From positions 186,001 through 250,000 of the forward strand of contig NZ_BMIQ01000002.1 of the NCBI RefSeq assembly GCF_014642635.1: a stretch of DNA of 64,000 nt. The letters are read 5' to 3'. This stretch comes from Aureimonas endophytica. Lineage in GTDB: Bacteria > Pseudomonadota > Alphaproteobacteria > Rhizobiales > Rhizobiaceae. The notes under the pieces are model-generated. The model was not told the DNA's origin, ran no database searches, and worked only from the letters and a program-made list of their open reading frames with translations. The translations under genes were made by a program, and so were the position numbers. How positions within the stretch are numbered: the stretch's first letter is position 1; every line of letters starts with the position of its first letter. Below, one piece after another: positions 9,118-17,959 of this stretch.

Positions 9118-9734
9118 GCCGCCATGCGCCCCGCCTCGGCCTGCGAATAGATCCAGACGCGGGCCGGCGGGATGTTGTCCCAGATGATCGGCGAGGAGGA
9201 GACGCGGAAGCTCCCGTCCACCGGCTTCACCGGGGCCGTCTGGAGATAGGAGAGCTGCGTCAGGTTCGCGCCCGGCATCAGGCGGGTGAAATAGTCGGAG
9301 AACAGCGCCTGCCGCTTCTCCTGCGGCATGTGCAGGATCGGGATGGCGAAGAGGATCGCGGCGAATTTCTCGCCCCGGCGCTCGCCGAGCGTGGCGTCGA
9401 GATCGAAGCCGTCGCCCCGGATGACGTTGATACGCGGAAAGCGCTGCTGGAGAGTCGCGGCGAAGCCCGGATCGTATTCGACCGAGGTGATGCGCTCCGG
9501 CGCCACGCCCTTGTCGACCAGAGCCTGGGTGACGACGCCGAGGCCGGGGCCAAGCTCCAGGATCGGCCCGTCGAGATCGGTGGTGGCGCAGGCCGCCATG
9601 GTGGCGCAATATTTCGCCGAGGAGGGGGCGACGGCGCCGAGCTTGATCGGATGGCGCAGCCACATCTTCAGGTAGCGCAGGACATCGTCCCTGCTGCTGG
9701 GCGTGCCGGAGACCGCTGCCTTGCGTGCGGACAT
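9114..9734 (-). CDS. pmtA: PmtA-like phospholipid N-methyltransferase (class I SAM-dependent)
   Basis: This 206-residue methyltransferase has the SAM-binding motif ILELGPGLGVVTQAL (from about residue 57), an acidic post-I residue in SVEYD, and an N-terminal GAVAPSS segment seen in Rhodobacter-type PmtA and related rRNA-dimethylase-like proteins. In that family it converts phosphatidylethanolamine to phosphatidylcholine at the inner membrane. GAGGAACTG sits just upstream of the ATG, so the start is good. It lies 84 bases downstream of dnaJ on the same strand. Function is inferred from family resemblance; another small-molecule or lipid substrate is possible. Confidence 0.72.
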   Translation of the reverse strand: MSARKAAVSGTPSSRDDVLRYLKMWLRHPIKLGAVAPSSAKYCATMAACATTDLDGPILELGPGLGVVTQALVDKGVAPERITSVEYDPGFAATLQQRFPRINVIRGDGFDLDATLGERRGEKFAAILFAIPILHMPQEKRQALFSDYFTRLMPGANLTQLSYLQTAPVKPVDGSFRVSSSPIIWDNIPPARVWIYSQAEAGRMAA

Positions 9735-9818
9735 CTCAGTTCCTCTGCTTCGACCGAATCGGCCTATATCACAGCCTACCCCTATGCCGCACGATGCTCA
9801 GAGAGCAAATCGTCGAGA

Positions 9819-10961
9819 TCAATTCTCGCCGAGGCCCTCGAAGAACTCCCGCATGCGCGAGAAGAAGCCCGTCGATTGCGGGGAATTGTCGGAGGAGGAG
9901 ATCTTCTCGAACTCCTCCAGCAGTTCGCGCTGGCGACGCGACAGGTTCTGCGGCGTCTCGACCGAGACCTGGATGAAGAGATCGCCGGTCTGGGCCGAGC
10001 GCAGCACCGGCATGCCCTTGCCGCGCACGCGGAACTGCTTGCCGGTCTGGGTGCCGTCCGGCACCTTCACCCGCGTCGTCGCGCCGTCGAGCGTCGTCAC
10101 CTCGAAATCGCCGCCGAGCGCGGCGGAGGTCATTGAGATCGGGATCTTGCAGTAGAGATCGGCGCCGTCGCGCTGGAAGAACTCGTGCGGGCGGATGGAC
10201 AGGAAGATGTAGAGATCCCCCGCCGGGCCGCCGCGCAGGCCCGCCTCGCCCTCGCCGGCCAGCCGGATGCGCGTGCCGTCCTCGATGCCGGCCGGGATGT
10301 TGACGGCGAGCTTGCGCTCTTCCGGCAGGCGGCCCTCGCCATGGCACTTGGTGCAGGGATCGGCGACGATCTCGCCGCGCCCCTGGCAGGTGGGGCAGGT
10401 TCGCTCGATGGCGAAGAAGCCCTGGGCCGCGCGCACGCGGCCGGCGCCGGCGCAGGTCGGGCAGGTCTTCGCGCCCGAGCCCGGCCGCGCGCCGGTGCCC
10501 GAGCAGACGTCGCACTGGATGGTGGTCGGCACGCTGATCTCGGCCGTCTTGCCGGCGAAGGCCTCTTCCAGCGTCACTTCCATGTTGTAGCGCAGGTCCG
10601 ATCCGCGCTCGCGGCCGCCGGACGAGCGCTGGCCGCCGCGCCGCTGGCCCATCATCTCGCCGAAGATATCGTCGAAGACATCGGCCATGGAGGAGGCGAA
10701 GTCGCCCCGGAAACCGCCGGCGCCGCCCCCGCCGTTCTGGAAGGCCTGATGGCCGAACCGGTCGTAGGCGGCGCGCTTCTGCGGGTCCTTCAGGACCTCG
10801 TAAGCCTCGCCGATCTCCTTGAACCGGGCTTCCGCCGCCGCATTGCCGGGATTCCGGTCGGGATGAAATTCCATCGCAAGCTTGCGATAGGCGGTCTTCA
10901 GGACCTTTTCGTCAGCCGTCCGGCTGACGCCGAGAATCTCGTAATAGTCGGCCTTTACCAA
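9819..10961 (-). CDS. dnaJ: Molecular chaperone DnaJ
   Basis: This is a full-length Hsp40 co-chaperone of 380 residues. It has a J domain with HPD at 33-35, a Gly/Phe-rich linker, and all four zinc-binding repeats of the CxxCxGxG type ([32 protein letters not shown]), followed by the substrate-binding C-terminal domains. It stimulates DnaK ATPase in protein folding. The protein begins [10 protein letters not shown], so the start is TTG at 10961 with a weak GGA site. dnaK is not in the window; the downstream gene is the PmtA-like methyltransferase. Confidence 0.93.
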   Translation of the reverse strand: MVKADYYEILGVSRTADEKVLKTAYRKLAMEFHPDRNPGNAAAEARFKEIGEAYEVLKDPQKRAAYDRFGHQAFQNGGGGAGGFRGDFASSMADVFDDIFGEMMGQRRGGQRSSGGRERGSDLRYNMEVTLEEAFAGKTAEISVPTTIQCDVCSGTGARPGSGAKTCPTCAGAGRVRAAQGFFAIERTCPTCQGRGEIVADPCTKCHGEGRLPEERKLAVNIPAGIEDGTRIRLAGEGEAGLRGGPAGDLYIFLSIRPHEFFQRDGADLYCKIPISMTSAALGGDFEVTTLDGATTRVKVPDGTQTGKQFRVRGKGMPVLRSAQTGDLFIQVSVETPQNLSRRQRELLEEFEKISSSDNSPQSTGFFSRMREFFEGLGEN

Positions 10962-11268
10962 GACTGATCCGTCCGCTCGTGCTGATCGCCAGGGCTTCGG
11001 AGGCGGGGGAGACGTCCACGCTCCGCCCCCGGATCGCCGCAATGTGGGGAGCCCGCAGAGCCGTTACCATAGGTTCGCGCCAAAGGAAAACGCCCCGGCC
11101 CTCCAGGATCGCGGCGCCGCGCCGGTTCGCAAGGCGCACGGGCCGGAGGTCTGTTCCGTCCCGAAACGCTCCGGAATTCCCGAGACCTTCAGGCGTCACA
11201 CAGGACTGCCCGACGACAAAAGCCTTGTGGCTCGAAAGTCCCGACGATGTTCGGAGGAAGGATGGAAA
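10962..11268. other. Intergenic stretch between dnaJ and tRNA-Arg
   Basis: These 307 bases hold no convincing gene on either strand. The short frames present lack ribosome binding sites and family resemblance. The promoter of dnaJ should lie here, but no good sigma-70 or sigma-32 pair was recognisable. Confidence 0.6.
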
Positions 11269-11345
11269 TGGCGCGCCCGAAAGGATTCGAACCTCTGACC
11301 CCCAGATTCGTAGTCTGGTGCTCTATCCAGCTGAGCTACGGGCGC
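11269..11345 (-). tRNA. tRNA-Arg (anticodon ACG)
   Basis: The minus strand folds into a canonical cloverleaf. The 7-bp acceptor stem pairs GCGCCCG with CGGGCGC, the D-arm begins TAGCTCAG, the anticodon loop CTACGAA sits within CCAGA/TCTGG, and the T-loop is GGTTCGAATCC. The anticodon ACG decodes CGN arginine codons. The discriminator G and CCA are encoded. Total length is 77 bases. Confidence 0.97.
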
Positions 11346-11379
11346 GTGCCGCCGGAGCGCTGCGGCTCCGATGGGCGGC

Positions 11380-11408
11380 GTGATAGACCGTCCTTTTCCG
11401 CTTGGCAA
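11380..11408 (-). promoter_or_regulatory. Candidate sigma-70 promoter of tRNA-Arg
   Basis: On the minus strand TTGCCA (11403-11408) and TATCAC (11380-11385) are separated by 17 bases, and lie 34 bases upstream of the mature tRNA 5' end. The position, spacing and strand fit a tRNA promoter. It has not been tested. Confidence 0.5.
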
Positions 11409-11511
11409 GCCGTCTCGTGACGAAATCCGCATCGGGCCGTCGCAAAACCGTCGTGTCGCCCTGCCCGCGCATGACCCGGGCGGCGGTAAGCGGCGCGGCA
11501 TCGAAGAGGCG

Positions 11512-13029
11512 TCAGGCCGCGTCCGGCGGGCCGAGGCGCGCTTCCGGGCGGGGCAGGCGGATCTCGAAGCGGGCGCCGGCGCTCGGCGCGTCGACGAGCT
11601 CGATCCGCCCGCCATGCGCCTCGACGATCTCGGCGGCGATGGCGAGGCCGAGACCCGTGCCGCCGGCGCGGCCCGAGCCGCGAAAGGCGCGGAAGAGATG
11701 CGCCCGGGCACGCGGCGGCAGGCCGGGCCCGGTATCCTCCACCCGGATGACCGGCGTCCCGTCTGCCGCGCGCTCGGCGCCGATGGTGATGCGCCGCACG
11801 AAGATGACACCCGATTCGGCCTCCAGCGCCTGGACGGCGTTGCGGCAGAGATTGTTCAGGGCGCGGAAGAACTGATCGGCATCGACATCGATCTCGAAAT
11901 CCTCCGGCACCGCGTTGACGAGCTCGATCTCGCTGTCGGGCGCGACGGGCGCCACCTCGAAGACGTCGGCGACGAGCCGGTGCAGGCGGATGCGCCGGCG
12001 CACCGGCTCGCTTTCCACCGCCTTGCCGTAGGACATCACCGACTGGGTATAGGAGAGGGCCCGGTCGAGGCTGCGCAGGAGGAGGGGTAGGGCGCGCTGC
12101 ACGCGGGGCTCCTGCACGTCGGCGAGCCGGTCGGACACCATCTGGGCCGAGGCGAGGATGTTGCGCAGGTCGTGATTGATCTTCGAGACGGCGAGACCGA
12201 GATCGGCGAGGTGGCGCTGCTCGCGCAGCGTCGTCGCCAGCGTCGCCTGCATGGAGGCGAGTTCCGCCTCCGCCGCGCCGATCTCGTCCGCCCGCCCGCT
12301 CGGCGCGATGATGCGCGAGGCATCCGTCGGCGCCTCGCCGAAGCGCAGCATCGAGCGCGTCATCGCCCGGATCGGCCGGATGAGGAGCGAGCTGATCGCG
12401 GCATAGACGAGGCAACCGGCGAAGAGGGCGATCAGCAGCGAGAGAAGAAAGACGTTGCGGGCGTAGACGAGCATCGCCGCGCGGAGCTTGCGCTCGGGAA
12501 ACACCACCTCGGCGACGATCCGGCCGGTCTCCTCGTCGTCGCCGACGGGACCGAGGACGCGCAGCGTGCGGTTGCCGCCGAAGAGAAGCGTGTCGATCGC
12601 CCCGCCGATCAGCGTCGGCCAGCGCGTCTTGGCGATGTCCACTTGGCGGTCGAGCGTCGGGATCGTTTCCTTGCGGGCGAGGAGCCGCGTCGTGCCGCCG
12701 CTGGCGATGGCGACGAGATCGGCCTGGAGCGCGTCGAGCAGGGCCGCCTGCTGCCGGGGGCCGAGCACGGCCTCCTCCGGCTCCTTCGGCTGCTCGGCGG
12801 TGAGCCCGGCGGCGGCGGCGGTCTCCAGCTTCTGGCGAAGCCATTCCAGGCGGAAATGGGCGACGGAGGGCACGAAGATGAAGATCTCGGCGACCATCAC
12901 CGACAGAAGCGTCACCCAGAGCAGGCTGACCGAAAGCGGCTTGCGGATGGCGGGCCCGGGGCTTCGCGCCCGCTCCGTCCGCCGCGGCCCGTCGCCGGCC
13001 GCCTCCGATCGCTGCTCCGAAACCGTCAT
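11512..13029 (-). CDS. HAMP-domain sensor histidine kinase
   Basis: This 505-residue protein has a transmembrane helix near residues 33-53, a periplasmic region of about 130 residues, a second membrane helix, a HAMP linker beginning around LLIRPIRAM, then an H-box INHDLRNILAS with the phosphorylatable His. A catalytic domain follows with NLCRNAVQAL (N-box), EDTGPGL and GGTGLGLAI. GAGGG precedes ATG 13029. No response regulator gene is adjacent, so it is an orphan kinase; the signal and partner are unknown. Confidence 0.88.
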   Translation of the reverse strand: MTVSEQRSEAAGDGPRRTERARSPGPAIRKPLSVSLLWVTLLSVMVAEIFIFVPSVAHFRLEWLRQKLETAAAAGLTAEQPKEPEEAVLGPRQQAALLDALQADLVAIASGGTTRLLARKETIPTLDRQVDIAKTRWPTLIGGAIDTLLFGGNRTLRVLGPVGDDEETGRIVAEVVFPERKLRAAMLVYARNVFLLSLLIALFAGCLVYAAISSLLIRPIRAMTRSMLRFGEAPTDASRIIAPSGRADEIGAAEAELASMQATLATTLREQRHLADLGLAVSKINHDLRNILASAQMVSDRLADVQEPRVQRALPLLLRSLDRALSYTQSVMSYGKAVESEPVRRRIRLHRLVADVFEVAPVAPDSEIELVNAVPEDFEIDVDADQFFRALNNLCRNAVQALEAESGVIFVRRITIGAERAADGTPVIRVEDTGPGLPPRARAHLFRAFRGSGRAGGTGLGLAIAAEIVEAHGGRIELVDAPSAGARFEIRLPRPEARLGPPDAA

Positions 13030-13227
13030 GTCCCTCGAACGCCCGCCTCGCCGCAGCCGCGCGAGGAGTAAAGGGCCGACGCGCGCAGGAAGCGATCCCG
13101 CAATGCGAAGGATGATAGGTCGGCGCGCGCCGCTTTCCAATCACGGCGAGGGCCGGCAAGGCGCGCCGGAGCGGTTAAATTTCCGGCGCGGCGGGCGAGG
13201 AAGCGGCTTTTGCCGGCCCCGGCCGCA

Positions 13228-13257
13228 TTGACTTTGCGCGGGCGATCTTCCTATAAG
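13228..13257 (+). promoter_or_regulatory. Promoter of the rpmH-rnpA-yidC group
   Basis: TTGACT (13228-13233) and TATAAG (13252-13257) are separated by 18 bases, a near-consensus sigma-70 promoter. Transcription would begin at about 13263, leaving a leader of roughly 100 bases before rpmH. This position matters for rnpA, because it lies downstream of the TTG codons that could start a long overlapping rnpA frame. Confidence 0.7.
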
Positions 13258-13363
13258 CCGCCCCACGAGCGGAATGGCGGGTCCATCGCGCGCTTTGCCG
13301 CGTCCGTCCCGCTGCCGCATTCCAGACAACGAGGCTCGCGATTTCCTCGCGGGGAACAACACG

Positions 13364-13498
13364 ATGAAACGCACCTATCAGCCGAGCAAGCTCGTCCGCA
13401 AGCGCCGTCACGGCTTCCGCGCCCGCATGGAAACGGTCGGCGGCCGCAAGGTCATCGCCGCCCGCCGCGCGCGCGGCCGCAAGCGGCTCTCGGCCTGA
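13364..13498 (+). CDS. rpmH: 50S ribosomal protein L34
   Basis: This is a 44-residue, Arg/Lys-rich protein beginning [18 protein letters not shown] and ending in RGRKRLSA, the complete and highly conserved L34. It sits in the peptide-exit region of the large ribosomal subunit. GGGGA precedes the ATG at about 10 bases. Its stop codon overlaps the probable CTG start of rnpA. Confidence 0.98.
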   Translation: MKRTYQPSKLVRKRRHGFRARMETVGGRKVIAARRARGRKRLSA

Positions 13499-13923
13499 CA
13501 GGCGAAGCGCTGCCGCAGGTCGGGCGCATCCGCACGCGCCCGGACTTCCTGGCCGCCCGTGGGGGCCGTCGCTTGAACGGCCCCTTTTTCTTTATCGAGA
13601 CCCGCGACCGCCGCGACGGCGGCGAGCCGCGCCTCGGTCTGACGGTCACGAAGAAGGTCGGCAATGCCGTGCTGCGCAATCGCATCCGGCGCCGGCTGCG
13701 CGAGGCGGTCCGCACCGTCTGCGCCCGTGAAATGGCGGCGGGATACGACTATGTGATCGTGGCCCGTCGGGAAGTGGCGGATCTGCCCTTCGAACGGCTG
13801 ACGGACGAATTGTCGAGGCGCCTCGCCAAGGGTGGCGCCTCGCGCGAGGGCGCGCGGCCCCCGGAGCGCCGCGCCGGCCCGCAGACGGAACATGCGGAGC
13901 CCGCCGGCTCCGCGGGGAACTGA
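13495..13923 (+). CDS. rnpA: Ribonuclease P protein component
   Basis: This is the protein subunit of RNase P, which with the catalytic RNA trims the 5' leader of pre-tRNAs. The core is recognisable: [10 protein letters not shown] near the N-terminus and the RNA-binding signature [13 protein letters not shown], followed by DYVIVARR. The frame is 143 codons long from the position given. The start is uncertain: there is no ATG, GTG or TTG in frame between the promoter and TTG 13573, which would cut into the conserved core. CTG 13495 overlaps the rpmH stop (CTGA) and CTG 13510 has an AGG upstream; either non-standard start keeps the core. Confidence 0.85.
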   Translation: MTGEALPQVGRIRTRPDFLAARGGRRLNGPFFFIETRDRRDGGEPRLGLTVTKKVGNAVLRNRIRRRLREAVRTVCAREMAAGYDYVIVARREVADLPFERLTDELSRRLAKGGASREGARPPERRAGPQTEHAEPAGSAGN

Positions 13924-13926
13924 TCG

Positions 13927-15771
13927 ATGGAAAACAACCGCAACTTCCTGATCGCGATGGCGCTTTCGATCGCCGTCCTGTTGGGATGGCAGTTCCTCGT
14001 CGTCAAGCCGCGCACGGATGCCCAGCGCGCGGCGCAGGAGGCCGCGGCGACCACAAGCGCCCCGGCGAGCGGCGCCCAGGGCTCGCTCCAGACGCCGCAG
14101 ACCCCGGCCGGCACGCCGCAGGCCAGCGCCCCCTTGCCCGCCGGCCGCGAAAGCGCCGTACCGTCCAACGGCGCCACCGGCGGCCAGGCCCGCGAGGCGG
14201 CGCTCGCCCGCGATCCCCGCGTCGCCATCGACACGCCCACCGTGTCCGGCTCGATCAATCTGCGCGGCGCGCGGCTCGACGATCTCCGGCTGAAGAACTA
14301 TCACGAGACGGTCGACGATGCCTCGCCGACGATCGTGCTGCTCTCGCCGGAAAGCGCGACGGACGCCGCCGGCCTGCCCATCGGCTATTTCAGCGAATTC
14401 GGCTTCGCCGGCCAGAATGTCGGCACGCTGCCCGGCCCGGCGACGCTCTGGCAGGCGGAGGGCAATCCGGTGCTGACGCCGGACGCGCCGGTGACGCTCA
14501 CCTATACCAACGATCGCGGCCTGACCTTCCGCCGCACCGTCTCCATCGATCGCGACTACATGTTCCAGGTGCGCGACGAGGTGCGGAACGCCGGCGAGGC
14601 GGCGGTCTCACTCCAGCCCTATGGCCGCGTCACGCGCTTCTCAAAGCCCGCCGTCACCCCGGCCTGGGTGGTGTTCGAGGGCCTGCTCGGCGTCTTCGGC
14701 GAGCAGGGTCTGAAGGAGGCGACCTACAAGAACATCGAGAGCGAGGGCTCGGTGAAGCCCGATGCCGCCTCGCAGGGCTGGCTCGGCATCGCCGACAAGT
14801 ATTGGGCGACGGCTTTGGTGCCGCAGGAAGGGCGCTCCTACCAGCCGACCTTCCAGTATTCGGCCTCGGGCCGTCCCTTCTACCAGACCGACTTCCTGGC
14901 CGCGCCGGTCACCGTCGCGCCCGGCGCCAGCGCCGAGCTGACGCAGCGCAGCTTCGCCGGCCCGAAGGTGGTCGAGCTTCTCGACCATTACGAGAAGGAC
15001 CTCAACATCCCGCGCTTCACCCAGCTCATCGACTGGGGCTGGTTCTTCTTCATCACCCGGCCGATGTTCACGGCCATCGACTGGCTGTTCAAGTTCACCG
15101 GCAATTTCGGCGCGGCGATCCTGCTCGTCACCGTGGCGCTGAAGCTCGTCTTCTTCCCGCTCGCCAACAAGTCCTATAAGTCGATGGCGAAGATGAAGGA
15201 GGTGCAGCCGAAGATCATGGAGCTGCGCGAGCGCTTCGCCGACGATAAGATGAAGCAGCAGCAGGCGATGATGGAGCTCTATCGCCAGGAGAAGATCAAC
15301 CCGGCCGCCGGGTGCTGGCCGATGCTGGTGCAGATCCCGGTCTTCTTCGCGCTCTACAAGGTGCTCTACGTCACGATCGAGATGCGGCACGCGCCGTTCT
15401 TCGGCTGGATCCAGGATCTCGCGGCGCCGGACCCGACGAGCCTCTTCAACCTCTTCGGCCTTCTGCCCTACAGCGTGCCGCACGGGCTGATGATCGGCGT
15501 CTGGCCGCTGGTGATGGGCGTCACGATGTTCGTCCAGATGCGGCTGAACCCGACGCCGCCGGACCCGACGCAGAAGATGATCTTCACCTGGATGCCGCTG
15601 GTCTTCACCTTCATGCTGGCCTCCTTCCCGGCGGGTCTCGTGATCTACTGGGCCTGGAACAACACCCTGTCGATCATCCAGCAGTCGGTGATCATGAAGC
15701 GGAACGGCGTGAAGATCGAACTCTTCGACAATATCCGCGACGTCTTCCGCCGGAAGAAGAAGGAGGCCTGA
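13927..15771 (+). CDS. yidC: Membrane protein insertase YidC
   Basis: This 614-residue insertase of the Oxa1/YidC/Alb3 family places proteins into the inner membrane, alone or with SecYEG. It has an N-terminal anchor (about residues 6-22), a low-complexity Ala/Pro/Gln linker, a large periplasmic beta-sandwich domain, and the conserved C-terminal five-helix core beginning near [10 protein letters not shown]. It starts 3 bases after rnpA, consistent with cotranscription, and GGGGA lies upstream of the ATG. Confidence 0.96.
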   Translation: MENNRNFLIAMALSIAVLLGWQFLVVKPRTDAQRAAQEAAATTSAPASGAQGSLQTPQTPAGTPQASAPLPAGRESAVPSNGATGGQAREAALARDPRVAIDTPTVSGSINLRGARLDDLRLKNYHETVDDASPTIVLLSPESATDAAGLPIGYFSEFGFAGQNVGTLPGPATLWQAEGNPVLTPDAPVTLTYTNDRGLTFRRTVSIDRDYMFQVRDEVRNAGEAAVSLQPYGRVTRFSKPAVTPAWVVFEGLLGVFGEQGLKEATYKNIESEGSVKPDAASQGWLGIADKYWATALVPQEGRSYQPTFQYSASGRPFYQTDFLAAPVTVAPGASAELTQRSFAGPKVVELLDHYEKDLNIPRFTQLIDWGWFFFITRPMFTAIDWLFKFTGNFGAAILLVTVALKLVFFPLANKSYKSMAKMKEVQPKIMELRERFADDKMKQQQAMMELYRQEKINPAAGCWPMLVQIPVFFALYKVLYVTIEMRHAPFFGWIQDLAAPDPTSLFNLFGLLPYSVPHGLMIGVWPLVMGVTMFVQMRLNPTPPDPTQKMIFTWMPLVFTFMLASFPAGLVIYWAWNNTLSIIQQSVIMKRNGVKIELFDNIRDVFRRKKKEA

Positions 15772-15787
15772 CGGCCTCCCGATCAGC

Positions 15788-16480
15788 ATGACGGATCGCA
15801 TCGCGCCAGTCGAGGGGAACATGCCGGAGGCTTCCGAGCCGGAGCCCGGCACGCGCCGCCTGTTCAGTCGCCCCTGGGTCTTCATCCGCGGCGTGCCGCG
15901 CATGGACGTGCTGCCGCCGGAAGGCCCACCGGAGATCGCCTTCGCCGGCCGCTCGAATGTCGGCAAGTCCTCGCTGATCAACGCGCTGGTCGGCCAGAAG
16001 GGGCTGGCGCGCACCTCGAACACGCCGGGGCGGACGCAGGAGCTGAACTATTTCGTGCCCGGCGGCTATTCCGGCGAAGGGGCGGACCTGCCGCCGATCG
16101 CCATGGTCGACATGCCGGGCTACGGCTATGCCGAGGCGCCGAAGGAGCAGGTCGACGCCTGGACGCGGCTCGTCTTCGACTATCTGCGCGGCCGCGCGAC
16201 GCTGAAGCGCGTCTTCGTGCTGATCGATTCCCGCCATGGCGTGAAGAAGAACGATGCCGACGTGCTCGATCTTCTCGACAAGGCGGCGGTCTCCTACCAG
16301 ATCGTCCTCACCAAGACGGACAAGATCAAGCCGCCGGCCGTGCCGAAGCTGATCGCCGCGACGCATGAGGCGATCCGCAAGCGCCCCGCCGCCTTCCCGG
16401 ACATCCTCGCCACCTCGTCGGAAAAGCATGCCGGCCTTGCCGAACTCCAGGCGGTGATCGGCAGCTTCCTGGCGGGCTGA
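15788..16480 (+). CDS. engB: Ribosome biogenesis GTP-binding protein YihA/EngB
   Basis: This is a 230-residue GTPase of the YihA/YsxC family, needed for late assembly of the large ribosomal subunit. Visible motifs are G1 GRSNVGKS (54-61), the G2 threonine within NTPGRTQ, G3 DMPGYG and G4 TKTD. It follows yidC after 16 bases, the usual rhizobial order. Confidence 0.96.
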   Translation: MTDRIAPVEGNMPEASEPEPGTRRLFSRPWVFIRGVPRMDVLPPEGPPEIAFAGRSNVGKSSLINALVGQKGLARTSNTPGRTQELNYFVPGGYSGEGADLPPIAMVDMPGYGYAEAPKEQVDAWTRLVFDYLRGRATLKRVFVLIDSRHGVKKNDADVLDLLDKAAVSYQIVLTKTDKIKPPAVPKLIAATHEAIRKRPAAFPDILATSSEKHAGLAELQAVIGSFLAG

Positions 16481-16533
16481 CCGACCGTCATACCGACGCG
16501 CTTATGCACTGATCCTTGGCGCCTCCGCCTCAG

Positions 16534-16677
16534 CTTCGTCATCCCGGGCCCGACCCGGGATCCATGCCTCGGCGAGGCCGCTTGGATAAGGGTGGAGATG
16601 GGCGTCCTTCCGCATCGCTTTAGATCGGTCGCGGTTGGCTTGGAATGGATCCCGGCGCGGGGGCCGGGATGACGAAG
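16534..16677. repeat. Inverted repeat downstream of engB
   Basis: Two arms of about 33 bases face each other. The left begins CTTCGTCATCCCGGG at 16534, and the right ends GCCGGGATGACGAAG at 16677. Each arm also contains an internal GGGCCCGACCCGGG or GGCGCGGGGGCC palindrome. About 75 bases separate the arms. Elements with a GTCATCCCGG edge are common dispersed intergenic repeats in alphaproteobacteria. It may also act as a bidirectional terminator between the convergent engB and Nudix genes. Confidence 0.75.
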
Positions 16678-16715
16678 CGGTGAGGTGAGCGGATTTCCGC
16701 GAAGGCGCGATCGTA

Positions 16716-17171
16716 TCATTCCTCGGATCGGGCGAGGGCGCCCAACAGGCCCTGCGGATAGAGCGCCGGCGCGCCCCCACGGAATTCGTCGATCGCGAAC
16801 CAGCGCGCCCGGCCTTCGGTGCCGTCCGCCTCGTGGAAGACGATCGCCGCATCCTTCGGCAGAACGCGGTCGAGGAGCCGGATCGGCGCGGCGAAGACGA
16901 TCTCGTGGCCCGGCTGGCCCTCATGCGTGAAGATGTTCTCGAAGACCCGCCAGGGGCCGAGCAGCGCGATCTCCGCGCCGAGCTCCTCGCGGAATTCGCG
17001 AATGAGCGCCGCCTCGCGCGTTTCGCCGAACTCGACCGAGCCGCCGAGCGGGCGGGCGCCCTTGACCCTGCCGGCATCGTCCGTCACCTCGGCGGCGAAG
17101 AGATGCGGCCCGTCGAGGAGAAGGCCGACGACCTTGACGCGGACCGCCGAAGGCGGCCGCCAGACGCTCAC
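16716..17171 (-). CDS. NUDIX hydrolase
   Basis: This 151-residue protein has a complete Nudix box: GGSVEFGETREAAL followed by REFREELGA matches Gx5Ex7REUxEExGU, the Mg-binding catalytic helix that cleaves nucleoside diphosphates linked to another moiety. The start is GTG at 17171, overlapping the TGA of the upstream tetR gene (GTGA), so the two are likely cotranslated. The substrate is unknown. Confidence 0.85.
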   Translation of the reverse strand: MSVWRPPSAVRVKVVGLLLDGPHLFAAEVTDDAGRVKGARPLGGSVEFGETREAALIREFREELGAEIALLGPWRVFENIFTHEGQPGHEIVFAAPIRLLDRVLPKDAAIVFHEADGTEGRARWFAIDEFRGGAPALYPQGLLGALARSEE

Positions 17172-17812
17172 GCCGGCACACCGTAACCGGCCATGAACAG
17201 CCGCACCGCCCCGTTCACCGTGCGCTCGATTTCCTCCTCCGCCGGGCTTTCCGTCTTGTAGCCGAAGAGGCGGCAGCGCAGCATGCCGGCGCTCGCCAGC
17301 TCGATGAACTGTTTGGCCGCCAGTTCGGTATCCTCGATCCGCAGCGTGCCGGCGGCGACGGCGGAATCGAGATAGGCGGACAGGAGGCCGATCGTGCGCT
17401 TCGGTCCGCTCTCGTAGAAGGAGGCGCCGAGTTCCGGCATCCGCTCCACGACGCTCATCACCGTGCGCTGCGCCCGGATCACCTCCTTGGAGGAGAGCTT
17501 CGTCGCCAGCCGCGTGCCGTAGATCTTCAGCGTCTCGGCCGGATGGCCGGGATCGGTGAAGATGGCGCTGACCTCGGCGAAATAGCGCTCGCGCTCCTCG
17601 GCGATGAGGGCGGTGAACAGTTCCTCCTTCGAGCGGAAATAGACGTAGAGCGTCGATTTCGACACGCCGGCGGCGCGCGTCACATCGTCCATGGAGGCGG
17701 CGTCGAAGCCCATGGTCACGAAGACCTTCTGCGCTCCGGCGAGGATCTGCTGGCGCTTGACCGGGTTCTCGCCCGCGCCCGTCCTCTCGCCGCGTTCCAA
17801 TGTCTGGCTCAT
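17168..17812 (-). CDS. TetR/AcrR-family transcriptional regulator
   Basis: This 214-residue repressor-type protein has an N-terminal helix-turn-helix (MDDVTRAAGVSKSTLYVYF, about residues 40-58) and an alpha-helical ligand/dimer domain. It is divergent from the HlyD/MFS efflux pair, and a palindrome lies between them, so it most likely represses the pump and is released by a toxic ligand. ATG 17812 follows AAGGGACAGG and gives the usual N-terminal length; an upstream in-frame ATG at 17908 is implausible. Confidence 0.88.
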   Translation of the reverse strand: MSQTLERGERTGAGENPVKRQQILAGAQKVFVTMGFDAASMDDVTRAAGVSKSTLYVYFRSKEELFTALIAEERERYFAEVSAIFTDPGHPAETLKIYGTRLATKLSSKEVIRAQRTVMSVVERMPELGASFYESGPKRTIGLLSAYLDSAVAAGTLRIEDTELAAKQFIELASAGMLRCRLFGYKTESPAEEEIERTVNGAVRLFMAGYGVPA

Positions 17813-17895
17813 CCTGTCCCTTCCGCCCAGCTCGCCGCCATAAGGCTTTCGCAATCCTATGGCAGAAATAATCATCCATTGGGGCGACTGCGATC

Positions 17896-17946
17896 TTGCA
17901 ATGCACAAGGATCGCCGTTAATTCAAGGCCGAACTGAACGGTTCGG
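17896..17946 (+). promoter_or_regulatory. Candidate efflux promoter and TetR operator
   Basis: In the divergent gap, TTGCAA (17896-17901) and TAATTC (17919-17924), 17 bases apart, form a possible promoter for the efflux genes. Immediately downstream is an inverted repeat, CCGAAC-6-GTTCGG (17929-17946), also containing GAACGGTTC. Its size, symmetry and position over the expected start site suit an operator for the divergent TetR protein. This is inference from position only. Confidence 0.45.
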
Positions 17947-17959
17947 TTCGAATTTGGTC

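Noticed and set aside
11269-11345. tRNA-Arg and tRNA-Ser (51930-52019) as integration sites
   Set aside because: No integrase gene and no repeated tRNA 3' end were seen nearby; the flanks are housekeeping genes.
13210-13923. A Thermus-like long rnpA that would enclose rpmH in another frame
   Set aside because: The only starts are TTGs that lie at or upstream of the rpmH promoter, so they would not be in the transcript, and the extra N-terminus resembles nothing.
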